The notes below the pieces were generated by a model. It was given only the letters and a program-made list of their open reading frames with translations, searched no databases and was not told the DNA's origin. Position numbers and translations under genes: made by a program. Shown one piece after another: positions 1 through 9,337 of a DNA stretch of 44,187 nt. The first letter of the stretch is position 1; the number at the start of each line of letters is the position of its first letter. The DNA is taken from contig DASYWD010000169.1 of the NCBI GenBank assembly GCA_035936415.1, forward strand, positions 1 through 44,187. Reading direction: 5' to 3'. This DNA is from Longimicrobiaceae bacterium. GTDB taxonomy: Bacteria; Gemmatimonadota; Gemmatimonadetes; Longimicrobiales; Longimicrobiaceae.

Positions 1-1
1 G

Positions 2-1747
2 ATCGCCGCGGCCGCCGGCCGGCCGTCCGGGGAGCGGGTCAGCGAGCCCGGCACCGAGGTGGTCCCGCTGCTTTCCGGAAACGGCGACCCCAACTTCGAG
101 CAAGACGTGCGGCGACTGACCCTGTCGCTCGGCCTGCTCGGCCTGCTGATCCTGCTGGTCACATGCACCAACGTGAGCGCGCTCCTGACGGGCCTCGCGA
201 TGGTGCGGCGGCAGGAGATCGCGGTGCGCCTGTCTCTGGGCGCGCCGCGCGCCCGCATCATCCGGCAGCTCCTGACGGAGAGCGTGCTGCTGGCCGTGAC
301 GGCGGGCGCGGCGACGCTCGGCATCGTCTGGGCCGTCCTGCGAGCCGTCAACACGGCCTATCCCCGGCTCCCGCTCGAGGTGGGGGTCACCTGGCTGGTG
401 GCCGCGTTCACCTTCGGCGTCGCCCTGGCCGTGGGACTGCTCTTCGGGCTCGCGCCCGCGCTGCACGCCACCCGTGCAGGCATTGGGAGCGCGATGAGGG
501 ATTCGACCACCGGCATCGCCGGGACGCGCCTTCGGCTGCAGCGCGCGCTGGTCGTGGCGCAGATTGCCCTCACCCAGCCGCTGGTGGTGGGCGTCGTGGC
601 GGTGCTGCTGATCGTGGTGAGCGAATTCCAGCCGGCGAGCCGCAACCGGTTCGCCGAGCAGCTGGTCTCCGTGCAGCTCCGGCCCGCCATGCCGACCGGC
701 GGCGCGAGCTCCACCCGGTCCGAGCTGCTCGACGGACTGCAGGGGGAGATTCGCCGGCTGCACGCCCGGCTGGAGGCCACGCCGGGCGTCGCCGCCGCCG
801 CTTTCAGCTCGGAGCCGGCGGGAGAGTTCCAGTCCTACTTCGTGCATCCGGAGGACCGCGTGCAGGGGGGCCCGCAGGCGCCGGTCCGGCTGTCCGGGAA
901 CACGGCCCCGCCGGGCTATTTCTCCGTGGCGGGCATCCCCCTCCTCCGCGGCCGGGAGCTCACGCCGGCCGACGCCGGCTACGAGCGGGACGCCGCGGAG
1001 GTCCCGGTCGTCATCGGCGGCGACCTCGCCCGGCGGCTCTGGTCCGGGGCCGACCCCGTGGGAAGGCGGCTGCAGCCGGCCGGGGACTCCGTGGCCGTCG
1101 CGCCCACTCTCGTGGTCGTCGGCGTGGCGGCCGACCCCGACGCCGGCAGGAGGGATTCGCGCAAGCCGTACCCGGTCTACGTGGCACCCGATACGGCGGC
1201 CGCGCCCTCGGGGCTGCTGGTCCGGACCCGGAGCGACGCACAGCCGCTCGTCCCGACGATCCGCAGGACCGTGCAGGAGGAGGCGCCCGGTCTCGTAGCC
1301 GACGTCCAGACCGTTGCCGCGATCGAGGAAGAGAGCCGGAAGACCTTCCGCGCCGCCACGGGAGGCCTCCTGGGGAGCGCGCTCCTCGCACTCTTCCTCT
1401 CGGCCATCGGCCTCTACGCGGTCGTGGCGTTCTCGGTCGGCCAGCGCGCCAGCGAGATCGCGGTTCGGATGACGGTCGGCGCCCGCCCCCGACAGATCGC
1501 CGGGCGGTTCATCGCCGACGGCGTCCGTCTCAGCACCGTCGGGCTGGCGATAGGGCTGCCGGTCAGCGTGATCGGCCTGCGGTTCGTGAACTCGATCCCC
1601 GACGACTCCGGCCTCCCGCAGGTCCCTCTGGGGCCCGTGGTAGTGCTGGGGCTGCTGGGAGTCCTGGCCGTGGCCGCCGCCGCGAGCCTGGTTCCGGCCC
1701 GCCGTGCCGCCTCCACGGACCCGGCCCAGGTGCTTCGCCGGACGTAG
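2..1747 (+). CDS. ADOP-type ABC transporter permease (FtsX/MacB-like), 5'-truncated by window edge
   Basis: The reading frame is open to the left edge, so only the C-terminal 581 residues are present. It starts just before an FtsX-type block: a membrane helix (LLGLLILLVTCTNVSAL) followed by the typical cytoplasmic signature RRQEIAVRLSLGAPRARIIR. A MacB-like periplasmic domain follows in the middle, then a second FtsX block with the matching signature (ASEIAVRMTVGARPRQIAGR) near residue 480 and a last helix ending in PARRAASTDPAQVLRRT. Two FtsX blocks plus the terminal 'DP..VLR' motif are the hallmark of the large ADOP permeases common in Acidobacteriota and Gemmatimonadota. These lack their own ATPase domain and probably act in macrolide/peptide export or envelope work; the substrate cannot be told. 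A full-length relative lies at 29309-32038 in this window. Confidence 0.88.
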   Translation: MAAAAGRPSGERVSEPGTEVVPLLSGNGDPNFEQDVRRLTLSLGLLGLLILLVTCTNVSALLTGLAMVRRQEIAVRLSLGAPRARIIRQLLTESVLLAVTAGAATLGIVWAVLRAVNTAYPRLPLEVGVTWLVAAFTFGVALAVGLLFGLAPALHATRAGIGSAMRDSTTGIAGTRLRLQRALVVAQIALTQPLVVGVVAVLLIVVSEFQPASRNRFAEQLVSVQLRPAMPTGGASSTRSELLDGLQGEIRRLHARLEATPGVAAAAFSSEPAGEFQSYFVHPEDRVQGGPQAPVRLSGNTAPPGYFSVAGIPLLRGRELTPADAGYERDAAEVPVVIGGDLARRLWSGADPVGRRLQPAGDSVAVAPTLVVVGVAADPDAGRRDSRKPYPVYVAPDTAAAPSGLLVRTRSDAQPLVPTIRRTVQEEAPGLVADVQTVAAIEEESRKTFRAATGGLLGSALLALFLSAIGLYAVVAFSVGQRASEIAVRMTVGARPRQIAGRFIADGVRLSTVGLAIGLPVSVIGLRFVNSIPDDSGLPQVPLGPVVVLGLLGVLAVAAAASLVPARRAASTDPAQVLRRT

Positions 1748-1825
1748 GCCGGGACGGAGATCGAACGCGCGTCCACTCCGGACCGGAGTGGGCCCTTCCG
1801 GCGCACCCCCGGTCACGGGAGAGTC

Positions 1826-4066
1826 ATGGGCAATCTCAGCCACGGTGTTGCCGGGTCGGAGACGGAGGCACCCGCGCTCGCCGCAGCCGTCGGCGTTCCA
1901 GCCCACGGGATCGACGGGATCTTCGCCGGGGACCCTGCCGCGGTCTACGGTCGGATGGACGCGCGGACCCGCGGGTGGTACCGCGCGATCGCAGAGCGCT
2001 GGTCGCAGGAGAGCGGAATCCCCGCCGAGGAGGTGGCGAGGCGCGCGATCGCCCGCGCGGCGGCCGCGCACGCCCGGCATCCCGCCGGGGACCCCTCGGC
2101 GCACGTCGGCTACTACCTGGCCGGCCCGGGAGCCCGTGCCTTTCGCGACGATCTGGGATTCTCCGGCCCCTGGTACGGCGTTCTCGAGCGCGCCCTGTTC
2201 AGCGGCCAGGTCGTGCGCTGGTACCTCGGCCTGCTCAGCATCCTCGCCCTCGCCCAGTTCGGCGGCGCGGTCCTCTACGCCGGCTCCAGCGGACGCGAAC
2301 TGCTCCTCGGGATCGTCGCCGGGCTGATCGGGCTCCCGATCTTCTACCTGAACGCCAGGTCCATCGTCCCGATGCTGCTCGGACGGTACGTCCCGGTCCG
2401 CGAGCTGCCCCGGATGGAGTTTTCCGGCGGGATCCCGGACGAGCACCGCGCGCTCGTCGCCGTCCCCACCATCCTCGGCAGCGTGGAGCGCGGCCGGGAG
2501 CTCCTCGAACGCCTGGAGCGCCTCGCCGAGGAGAACCGCGATCCCAACCTGCGCTTCGCCCTGGTCACGGACTTCAGGGACGCGGACTCGGAGCGGCTCC
2601 CCGGGGACGAGGAGATCCTCTCGTCGCTTGAGGAGGGGGTCGCGTGCCTGAACGAGAGGCACCGGGACGGAGCCGGAGACCGCTTCTTCGTGCTGCACCG
2701 CGAACGGCGGTGGAACGCCGCCGAGAGCGCGTGGATGGGGTGGGAGCGGAAGCGAGGGAAGATCCTGGAGCTGATCCGGCTGATCCGCGGCCGCGGCTCC
2801 GAGACCTCGTTCCGGTGGATCTTCGGGGACCTGGGCCGCGCCTGCGCGGCGGGCTCCTTTCGGTACGTCATCACCCTCGACGACCAGACGAGGATGGAGC
2901 CGGGGGCGGCGCACGACCTTGTCCGGACCGCCGCCCACCCGCTCAACGCGCCCCGCTTCGACCCCGGCAGAGGCAGGGTCGTGGAGGGATACGCCATCCT
3001 GCAGCCGGCGGTCGTGCTGGTCCCGCCCGGGGAGTCGACCCCGTACGCAAGACACATTCTGCGGCTGCGCCCTCTCCCTCCCGTCCGGGCGCGGCGTCCT
3101 CTGTCGGACACGCAGTTCGACCTCTCGGGGGTCACGCGCTACGCGGGGAAGGGACTGTACCACGCCGACGTTTTCTTGGAGGTCCTGGACCAGGCTCTCC
3201 CGGAGAACCACGTCCTCGGCCACGACCAGATCGAGGGATACTACGCCAGGACGGCGTGGGTGGGCGACGTGACCCTCAGCGAGGCGGTGCCTGCCCGGTT
3301 CTGCTCGGGCGCCCTGCAGCGCCACCGCTGGATCCGCGGCCACTGGCAGGCCCTTCCCTGGATCCTGGGGCGGCACGTGCGCGACGCCGACGGCCGGAAG
3401 CGGCCGAACCCGATCGGGATCCGGGAGCGGTACGCGCTCCTGCGCGTCCTCCGGGACGGGACGGCAGTCCTCCCCAGCTTCTGTCTCCTGGTGCTGGGGT
3501 GGACGGTCCTGCCGGGCAGTCCCGCGGTCTGGACGATGGTCGCGCTCTCCTACTTCCTCCTCCCGATGCTCCTCGGATTCGCGCGGGGTGGCGGCCGTGC
3601 GATCCGCGCGGCAGTCCTCCGGCCGGCGCACCCCTCAACGGGCCGGAACGGGGAGGCGCCGAATCGCGGCCGGCCCGCCACCGGGGTGCTGGCGGTCCAG
3701 GCGCTCAGGACCGCCTTCCGGGTGACCGTCCTGGCGTACGAGGCCGCGGTGGCCCTCGACGCCATTGCCCGCTCGAGCTACCGGATGCTGGTCTCGCGCC
3801 GCTGGCTGCTGGAGTGGACGGCGCAGCACGAGGTCGAGGCGGGAGCGGCCGGACGCACTCCGCGCCACCTGCGTGGTGCCGGGATCTCCACGGTCATCGC
3901 GCTCGCCACCATCGCCGCCGTGGCGGCCGTGCGCAGAGAGGCGATCCCGGTGGCTCTGCCCTTCACGGTGCTGTGGACGGCCGCGCCCTGGATCCTGGCG
4001 CGCCTCGACCGGGTCGACGGCCCCGCCCCCGGGGACCGAATTCGACCCGCACCGGGCGGCCCGTGA
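1826..4066 (+). CDS. Stand-alone GT84 glycosyltransferase, short cyclic beta-1,2-glucan synthase (NdvB)-like protein
   Basis: A 746-residue membrane protein resembling the glycosyltransferase core of cyclic beta-1,2-glucan synthases, which polymerise UDP-glucose at the inner membrane. Residues about 30-110 carry the NdvB-type element (VYGRMDARTRGWYR, then HVGYYL). Two helices follow at about 130-180, then the GT domain at about 195-510. That domain shows the characteristic WMGWERKRGKILEL, VVEGYAILQP and an HDQIEGYYARTAWVGDV acidic motif, and it ends with the QRHRWIRGHW (Q..RW) motif. More membrane helices follow after residue 530. Typical NdvB proteins are about 2,800 residues and add GH94 phosphorylase/cyclising domains, all absent here. 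The usual DADT motif reads DDQT. The start has a GGGAGAG ribosome-binding site. It lies 65 nt upstream of a P450 on the same strand, so the two probably form one unit. The product may be a linear or small glucoside; this is inference. Confidence 0.8.
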   Translation: MGNLSHGVAGSETEAPALAAAVGVPAHGIDGIFAGDPAAVYGRMDARTRGWYRAIAERWSQESGIPAEEVARRAIARAAAAHARHPAGDPSAHVGYYLAGPGARAFRDDLGFSGPWYGVLERALFSGQVVRWYLGLLSILALAQFGGAVLYAGSSGRELLLGIVAGLIGLPIFYLNARSIVPMLLGRYVPVRELPRMEFSGGIPDEHRALVAVPTILGSVERGRELLERLERLAEENRDPNLRFALVTDFRDADSERLPGDEEILSSLEEGVACLNERHRDGAGDRFFVLHRERRWNAAESAWMGWERKRGKILELIRLIRGRGSETSFRWIFGDLGRACAAGSFRYVITLDDQTRMEPGAAHDLVRTAAHPLNAPRFDPGRGRVVEGYAILQPAVVLVPPGESTPYARHILRLRPLPPVRARRPLSDTQFDLSGVTRYAGKGLYHADVFLEVLDQALPENHVLGHDQIEGYYARTAWVGDVTLSEAVPARFCSGALQRHRWIRGHWQALPWILGRHVRDADGRKRPNPIGIRERYALLRVLRDGTAVLPSFCLLVLGWTVLPGSPAVWTMVALSYFLLPMLLGFARGGGRAIRAAVLRPAHPSTGRNGEAPNRGRPATGVLAVQALRTAFRVTVLAYEAAVALDAIARSSYRMLVSRRWLLEWTAQHEVEAGAAGRTPRHLRGAGISTVIALATIAAVAAVRREAIPVALPFTVLWTAAPWILARLDRVDGPAPGDRIRPAPGGP

Positions 4067-4131
4067 GCTCCGCGCGGCCGCCCCTGCCCGGCCGACCGCC
4101 CGCTCACCTGGACGGTCGCACCTCGTCCTGC

Positions 4132-5364
4132 ATGGGGAACCCGATGACGCCGCAACGCGGTGAGGACCGAGAGCCCGATTTCGCGACGCTCGTGCGAGCG
4201 TACAAGGACCCCCACGGACTGTACGACGCGGCCAGGGAGGGGGACGGGATCTACTTCGACGCGGCCGGGAAGTGCTGGATCGTCACCGACCACGCCGCCG
4301 CTCGGAGGATCCTCAGCGACCCGCGCTACACCTCCGACCTGAGCTTCGGGGACGACGGTGCGCGGCGGGGGGGCCCGACGTCGTTCCTGCAGGCCGCGAT
4401 CCAGAAGCAGATCATCTTCTCCGACGGGGACCGGCACCGGCGCGTCCAGCAGGTGATCCTGCGTGAAAGCGCCCACAAGATGCAGGAGATGCTGCCGTCA
4501 ATCCGCAGCACCGCCTGCCGGCTTCTGGAGGCGGCGAAGCGCCGGGGAGGGTTCGACCTGATCCGGGATTTCGCGATGCCGTTCTCGCTGGAAACGATCT
4601 CCCTGGTCGTCGGTGTGCCCACGGGCGATCCGCAGCAGGTCGAGCGGCTCGCCCAGTGGTCGACGACCTATGCCAACGTCACCAGCGGCTTCCTGCTGGT
4701 CCGCATGCAGGAGATCACCGCGCTGGGAGACTACTTCCGCGAGCTGGTCGCCACCCGGCGGGATGCACGTTCCGACGACCTGATCGGAGCGTTTCTCAGG
4801 GAGGGCGTTTTCGAGGACGAAGAGGACCTGGTGATCAACTGCATGATGGCGTTCGCCGCGGGACGGGTCACCACCCAGAAGCTGCTCGGGGACGGCGTTC
4901 CCGCTCTGCTCCCCGGCTGGGGACGGTGGCGCGAGGAGAGTCGCCGGAACCCGGGCCTCGCCAGGCGCCTGACGGACGAGCTGCTGCGGATCGTCACCCC
5001 GACGCGGTACCTCGCCAGGTGCGCAATGGAGGACGTGGACCTGTCCGGGGAGCTTCCGGGCGACCACGTGATCCGGAGGGGGGAGAAGGTGTTCCTCTTC
5101 CTGGAGGCCGCCAACCGCGACCCGGCGAGCTTTGCGCACCCGCACTGCATGGCCCCGGAACGTCAGCCCAATCCGCACATCGCGTTCGGATTCGGCCCGC
5201 ACCGCTGCCCGGGGGCGAGCATCGCCCGGGTCGAGATCCAGATCGCGCTGGAGGCCCTGCTGGAGACCTTCGAGGAGCTCGTGCCCGACCCCTCCGCGCC
5301 ACCCACCTGGGACCCGAACCCGAACCTGGGGGGGTTCGCCTCGTACCGTTGTCTCTGCAGCTGA
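4132..5364 (+). CDS. Cytochrome P450
   Basis: A soluble bacterial P450 of 410 residues, normal length. Key motifs: the I-helix oxygen-activation motif AAGRVTTQ at about 241-248, the K-helix ExxR as ELLR near 283, and the heme-binding loop FGFGPHRCPGA near 352-362, whose Cys is the iron ligand. It would hydroxylate or otherwise oxidise a small molecule using an external ferredoxin/reductase; none is encoded nearby. Residues are unusual for a housekeeping P450 between ExxR and the heme loop, where the segment is short (PHCMAPERQPNPH). Two starts are possible: ATG at 4132 and ATG at 4144, the latter preceded by GGGGAA. The gene follows the GT84 protein closely and converges on the ABC exporter with a 52-nt gap. 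The substrate is unknown; the pairing with GT84 suggests oxidation of a glycosylated or lipid-linked product. Confidence 0.93.
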   Translation: MGNPMTPQRGEDREPDFATLVRAYKDPHGLYDAAREGDGIYFDAAGKCWIVTDHAAARRILSDPRYTSDLSFGDDGARRGGPTSFLQAAIQKQIIFSDGDRHRRVQQVILRESAHKMQEMLPSIRSTACRLLEAAKRRGGFDLIRDFAMPFSLETISLVVGVPTGDPQQVERLAQWSTTYANVTSGFLLVRMQEITALGDYFRELVATRRDARSDDLIGAFLREGVFEDEEDLVINCMMAFAAGRVTTQKLLGDGVPALLPGWGRWREESRRNPGLARRLTDELLRIVTPTRYLARCAMEDVDLSGELPGDHVIRRGEKVFLFLEAANRDPASFAHPHCMAPERQPNPHIAFGFGPHRCPGASIARVEIQIALEALLETFEELVPDPSAPPTWDPNPNLGGFASYRCLCS

Positions 5365-5416
5365 CCGGGACCGCCATCGCGGGCGCCCGCGGCGCCCGCC
5401 GTCTCCGATCCCCGGG

Positions 5417-7258
5417 TCAGCGGTACCCCGCGGCCTGCAGCGAGAACAGCTCGGCGTACCGTCCCCCCATGAGGTTGAGCTCTTCGTGGCTCCCCTCCTC
5501 GATCACCCTGCCGCCGTCGAGCACCAGGATCCGGTCGGCCATGCGGACCGTGGAGAAGCGGTGGCTGATCAGCACGGCCATCTTCCCCCGCGTGAGGTCG
5601 CTGAAGCGCTCGAAGACCTCGTATTCCGCGCGGGCGTCGAGCGCGGCGGTCGGCTCGTCGAGGACGAGGAGGCTGGCGTCGCGCATGTACGCGCGGGCGA
5701 GGGCGATCTTCTGCCACTCCCCGCCCGAGAGGTTCGCTCCGCCGTCGAAGCGCCGGCCCAGCATCTGGTCGAAGCCGCCGCGCAGACGCTGCACCACTCC
5801 CAGGGCGAGGCTCTTCCGGGCGGCGTCGGTGATCCGGTCGTGGTCGCGCGCCTCCTCGATGCGTCCGACCGCCACGTTCTCGCGAGCGGTCATGTCGTAG
5901 CACACGAAATCCTGGAAGATCACGCCGATCTGGGAACGGAGCTCGACCGCGTCGTACTCGCGCAGGTCCACGCCGTCGAGGAGGACGCGCCCCTCGGAGG
6001 GGTCGTAGAGACGGGTCAGCAGCTTCACCAGCGTGGTCTTCCCCGCCCCGTTCTCCCCCACGAGCGCGAGTCGCTCGCCCGGCGCGAGGCGGAAGGAGAC
6101 GTTCCGGACGGCCCAGGTCTCGGTGTCCGGATAGCGGAAGCCGACGTCCTCGAAGACGAACCCCTCGCGGATCGGGGCTGGCAGCGGCTTCGGATCGCGC
6201 GGCCGCGCCTGCCTGGGGCGCAGATCGAGAAACGAGTACAGGTCGTGGAGGAACAGGCTCTCCTCGTAGATCCTGGCCCCCTGCAGCAGGGCCCCCGAGA
6301 CGAGGGCCCGGGCCCGGTCGAAGGAGCCGATGAGGAAGGTCATCGTGCCGATGCTGATGGCCGCCCCCACCGCCTGGAAGACGATGAAGCCGAGCGCGCC
6401 GTAGTACGCCAGCATCGACAGGCCGGTGAGCACCGCGCCGGTCACCGCGCGCCGGACCACGAGGCCCCGGTTCATGGCGTAGTACTCGTCCGCGAGCCGC
6501 CGGTACCGGCGGATGAAGTAGTCCGAGAGGCCGAACAGCTGGACCTCCTTCGCCGTCGCGGTGCTCGAGGCCAGGTACCGGAGGTACTCGAGCTCCCGCC
6601 GCTGCGGCGTCCACCGGAAAAACAGGGAGTAGCTGTGCGCGGCGTGGTGGGTTTCGCCCAGGAACGAGGGGATGACGGCCGCGACCACCAGGATCAGCAG
6701 CCAGACGTTGTAGGCGACCAGCGCCGCCGTCAGCGAGGCCAGGGTCAGCAGCGTCTGGCCGATGCCGAACAGCGTGCTCAGCAGCGCCACGCGACCCGAG
6801 GACTGCTGGTGCGCCCTCTGGAGGGAGTCGTAGAACCTGGGGCTCTCGAACTGCTCCAGGTCCAGCGTCGCCGCGTGCTCCATCAGGTGGACCGTCATCC
6901 GGTTGCCAACGAGGTCGCCGATCAGCCCCTCCAGCAGTGAGGAGCCCCGGGCGAGCACCTCCATCACCAGGGCGATGCCGAACTCCAGGGCCACGAGGCG
7001 GACCAGGTACGCCCAATCGGGGTCGGCGGCGCCGACGTTGGCGATGACCTCGTCGACGATCAGCTTGCCGACCCAGAGGAGCGCGATCGGGCCGAGCGAG
7101 CGCAGGACCCGGACCAGGACGATCACGGTCCCGTACACGGGCTGCGTCCTCCACACCAGCGCCAGGAAGCGGGGTACGTAGCGGAACGCGGCGAGCTGCT
7201 GCGTGAGCGGAGGAAGCTCCTCCCCCCGGTGGTTCCGGAGACGGCTGAAGCGGATCAA
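5417..7258 (-). CDS. ABC exporter, fused permease and ATPase (type IV half-transporter)
   Basis: A 613-residue half-transporter that would work as a dimer. Residues about 1-330 are the six-helix membrane domain and about 365-610 the nucleotide-binding domain. The ATPase motifs are all intact: Walker A GENGAGKTT near 404, Q-loop IGVIFQDF, signature LSGGEWQK near 508, Walker B LLVLDEPTAALD near 529, and the H-loop ISHRFST. The start is inferred as TTG at 7258, because it overlaps the TGA stop of the upstream PLP gene (TTGA), a typical coupling arrangement. No ATG gives a sensible N-terminus, and the frame runs far upstream without homology. A purine-rich GGGGGAGGAG lies a little downstream of this TTG but no standard start follows it. 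Context (two PLP enzymes upstream) suggests export of an amino-acid-derived product. The family match is secure; the substrate is unknown. Confidence 0.9.
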   Translation of the reverse strand: MIRFSRLRNHRGEELPPLTQQLAAFRYVPRFLALVWRTQPVYGTVIVLVRVLRSLGPIALLWVGKLIVDEVIANVGAADPDWAYLVRLVALEFGIALVMEVLARGSSLLEGLIGDLVGNRMTVHLMEHAATLDLEQFESPRFYDSLQRAHQQSSGRVALLSTLFGIGQTLLTLASLTAALVAYNVWLLILVVAAVIPSFLGETHHAAHSYSLFFRWTPQRRELEYLRYLASSTATAKEVQLFGLSDYFIRRYRRLADEYYAMNRGLVVRRAVTGAVLTGLSMLAYYGALGFIVFQAVGAAISIGTMTFLIGSFDRARALVSGALLQGARIYEESLFLHDLYSFLDLRPRQARPRDPKPLPAPIREGFVFEDVGFRYPDTETWAVRNVSFRLAPGERLALVGENGAGKTTLVKLLTRLYDPSEGRVLLDGVDLREYDAVELRSQIGVIFQDFVCYDMTARENVAVGRIEEARDHDRITDAARKSLALGVVQRLRGGFDQMLGRRFDGGANLSGGEWQKIALARAYMRDASLLVLDEPTAALDARAEYEVFERFSDLTRGKMAVLISHRFSTVRMADRILVLDGGRVIEEGSHEELNLMGGRYAELFSLQAAGYR

Positions 7259-7953
7259 GCGGGCATCGCAGGTGTGTGTTGCTCGGGCCCCCGGCGCCGG
7301 GCGACCCGGTCCCGGTAGTCCGAATAGTCCGTGACCACCGGGATGCGCTCCGGAGAGGTCCACGGGCGGTACTTCGTCGCCCCGGCGGTGTTGAAGAGGA
7401 CCACCTCGTCGCCGGGCCGGATCCAGGCGTCTTCCCGGAGGCGCAGTAGCCCCGCGAGCGTGGCCGCGCCCTCCGGGGACGAGGAGAGCCCGAGCGAGCC
7501 GAACCGCGCCTGGGCCGATTCGATCTCCTCCCGGGAGACGGCCACGGCGGTCCCGCCGCTCAATCCCATCGTCTTCTTCCCCTCGACCCGGCCGGGCTCC
7601 CGCAGCGTGCCCACGTTGAACCAGCCCTCGACCTCCCGCCCCTCGTCGATCAGCCTGCCGGCATCGTGGATCAGCCCCCTGACCAGGCACACCTGGGCGC
7701 CGTAGCGCCGGCATTCGTCCACGATCAGCCCGGGACAGTCCTCCGGCAGGCACACGTGCGCGGAGACACCCGCGCGCGCCGCATAGGCCGCCAGAGCACT
7801 CCCCGCGTTACCGTTCGAGCCGATGGCGGCCTTCCGGACGCCGTGCTCCACCAGCAGGGACACCGCGGCCGAGAGCCCCCGGGCCTTGAAGCTGCCGGTC
7901 GGGTTCTGCTCCTCGCGCTTGGCGTACACTCCCCTGGTCCCCAGGGCGAGAGC
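7255..7953 (-). pseudogene. Threonine-synthase-like PLP protein remnant (N-terminus and an internal block missing)
   Basis: The frame reads as fold-type II PLP enzyme of the threonine synthase group. It has KREEQNPTGSFKARG with the Schiff-base Lys, then IGSNGNAGSALAAYAARAG, and EGKKTMG. Right after KKTMG it jumps to SGGTAVAVS, a motif that in threonine synthases lies about 90-110 residues further on. The skipped part holds the Gly-rich loop (TGGGTG type) that grips the PLP phosphate. The junction is near 7560. About 70-90 N-terminal residues are also missing: homology begins near 7953, while the aminotransferase stop lies at 8010-8012. GTG at 7929 is the only normal start codon near the conserved part. 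The frame is otherwise open and its codon use looks normal, so the loss may be recent, or the shortened protein may be kept for coupling to the exporter. Catalysis seems unlikely. Confidence 0.7.
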
Positions 7954-8009
7954 GCCCCCCCCCGGGCGGAGCGAGCCGCATCGCCCGCCGGACCCCTCGG
8001 GGCAGCCGG

Positions 8010-9191
8010 TCAGAGAGGAACGAGGTCCACCACCTCGGACGGAACCGGAGACGTCGCGTCGATCAGCCCCCGGATCCGCCGGATTCCCTCGCGCACCCGC
8101 TCGGCGTCCTCCGCCCCCACGGAAATCCGGATGTAGCGGTCGCACGACGTGCCGTACCCGATTCCGGGCACCGCGCAGACGTGGTGGTCCCGCAGGAGCC
8201 GCGTGCAGAACTCCATGGAATCCAGGGTGGACGGCTCGATCGAGGCGAAGAGGTAGAAGGTGGCGTCTCCGGGCAGGCAGGAGATGCCGAGCTCCTCCAT
8301 GAAGTCCGCCATCTGGCACCGCCTCCGCACCACGTCCGCGATCTGCGGCTTGGTGATCTCCAGCACGTCGTGGAAGTGCCGGACGAGGTAGTACTCCAGG
8401 ATCGTCGGGGGACAGGTGATGAGGTGCTGGTTGATCTTGAGCACCTCGTCGATCAGCCCGCTGTTCCCGATCACGTAGCCGATGCGCCACCCGGACATCC
8501 CGTAGTTCTTCGACATCGAGTTGACCACGATCGTGTGCCGCTTCTGCGGATCCAGGACCCCGCACGAGATGAAGCGGTCGTCGAGGAGGAAGTCGCTGTA
8601 GGCCTCGTCCGAGATGAGGAAGAGGTCGTACCGGTCGGCCAGGGCGTGCAGGTGCTCCAGCTCCACGCGCGACATGACGCGGCCGGAGGGGTTGTTCGGG
8701 TTGTTGACGATCACGGCCCGGGTCCGCGGGGTGATGAACCCTTCCAGCCCGAACACCGGCTGGTGGTAGGGCACCATGACCGGAACGCCGTGGCAGAGCC
8801 TCACCTGCTCAGAGTAGCTCACCCAGGCCGGCTCCAGGACCAGCACCTCGTCGCCAGGGTTCAGGATCGCCATGAGCGACATGTAGATGGCCGCCTTGGA
8901 CCCCGCCGTGACGAGGATCTCCGTATCGGCGTCCACGGCCACCCCGTACTGCCGGCCGTAGTACCCGGCCAGGAGTCGGCGCAGGTCGGGATTCCCCCGC
9001 GACTGGTTGTAGTGGTAGCTCTCGGGGATCGGCATCTCCGCGAAGTCGAAGAGCGGGATGTCGAAGAACGCCTCACCGAGGGACAGCACGATGACGTCCG
9101 TTCCGCGGGCCTTCAGCTCATAGACGATGCTGTTGAACCTGATGGACAGGGCCGGCACGACCTCGCTGACGTGGGTGGCTGCAGAAGGCAT
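8010..9191 (-). CDS. Pyridoxal-phosphate class I/II aminotransferase (aspartate aminotransferase fold)
   Basis: A 393-residue fold-type I aminotransferase. Visible motifs: the substrate/PLP region YHYNQSRGNPDLR, TAGSKAAIYM, the NNPNNPSGRV motif, ISDEAYSDF with the PLP-pyridine Asp, and SMSKNYGMSGWRIGYV with the Schiff-base Lys near 228. The C-terminal Arg that binds the substrate carboxylate is in RYIRISVG. The open frame extends to 9299, but similarity begins near ATG 9191, so that start is chosen. The gene precedes the threonine-synthase-like remnant and the ABC exporter on the same strand. The three probably form one unit, which points to a role in a small amino-acid-derived metabolite rather than in central aspartate metabolism. 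The exact amino donor and acceptor cannot be read from sequence. Confidence 0.9.
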   Translation of the reverse strand: MPSAATHVSEVVPALSIRFNSIVYELKARGTDVIVLSLGEAFFDIPLFDFAEMPIPESYHYNQSRGNPDLRRLLAGYYGRQYGVAVDADTEILVTAGSKAAIYMSLMAILNPGDEVLVLEPAWVSYSEQVRLCHGVPVMVPYHQPVFGLEGFITPRTRAVIVNNPNNPSGRVMSRVELEHLHALADRYDLFLISDEAYSDFLLDDRFISCGVLDPQKRHTIVVNSMSKNYGMSGWRIGYVIGNSGLIDEVLKINQHLITCPPTILEYYLVRHFHDVLEITKPQIADVVRRRCQMADFMEELGISCLPGDATFYLFASIEPSTLDSMEFCTRLLRDHHVCAVPGIGYGTSCDRYIRISVGAEDAERVREGIRRIRGLIDATSPVPSEVVDLVPL

Positions 9192-9337
9192 TGGCGTCCC
9201 GGCTGAGAAGGGGTTTCCTGAGTGCGCCGATGGCGCGGAAAAGGAATGACGGCCTGGCGCTGGTGCGTGCGCGCGTTTGGCGCCCGCGTGCGGCCCCATC
9301 GACGCTCATGCATGGATAGTTTCCCGACAGAGAATTG

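Noticed and set aside
163-2631. Long open frame on the plus strand overlapping the ADOP permease and the GT84 gene
   Set aside because: It consists of Arg/Ala/Gly/Pro-rich low-complexity sequence, has no family motif, and crosses two well-supported genes in another frame. Such frames are expected by chance in GC-rich DNA.
7955-7963. Run of nine C (G on the minus strand) as a programmed frameshift site for the threonine-synthase-like gene
   Set aside because: A shift there could join an upstream ATG frame, but that frame shows no similarity to the missing N-terminus, so nothing is gained by it.
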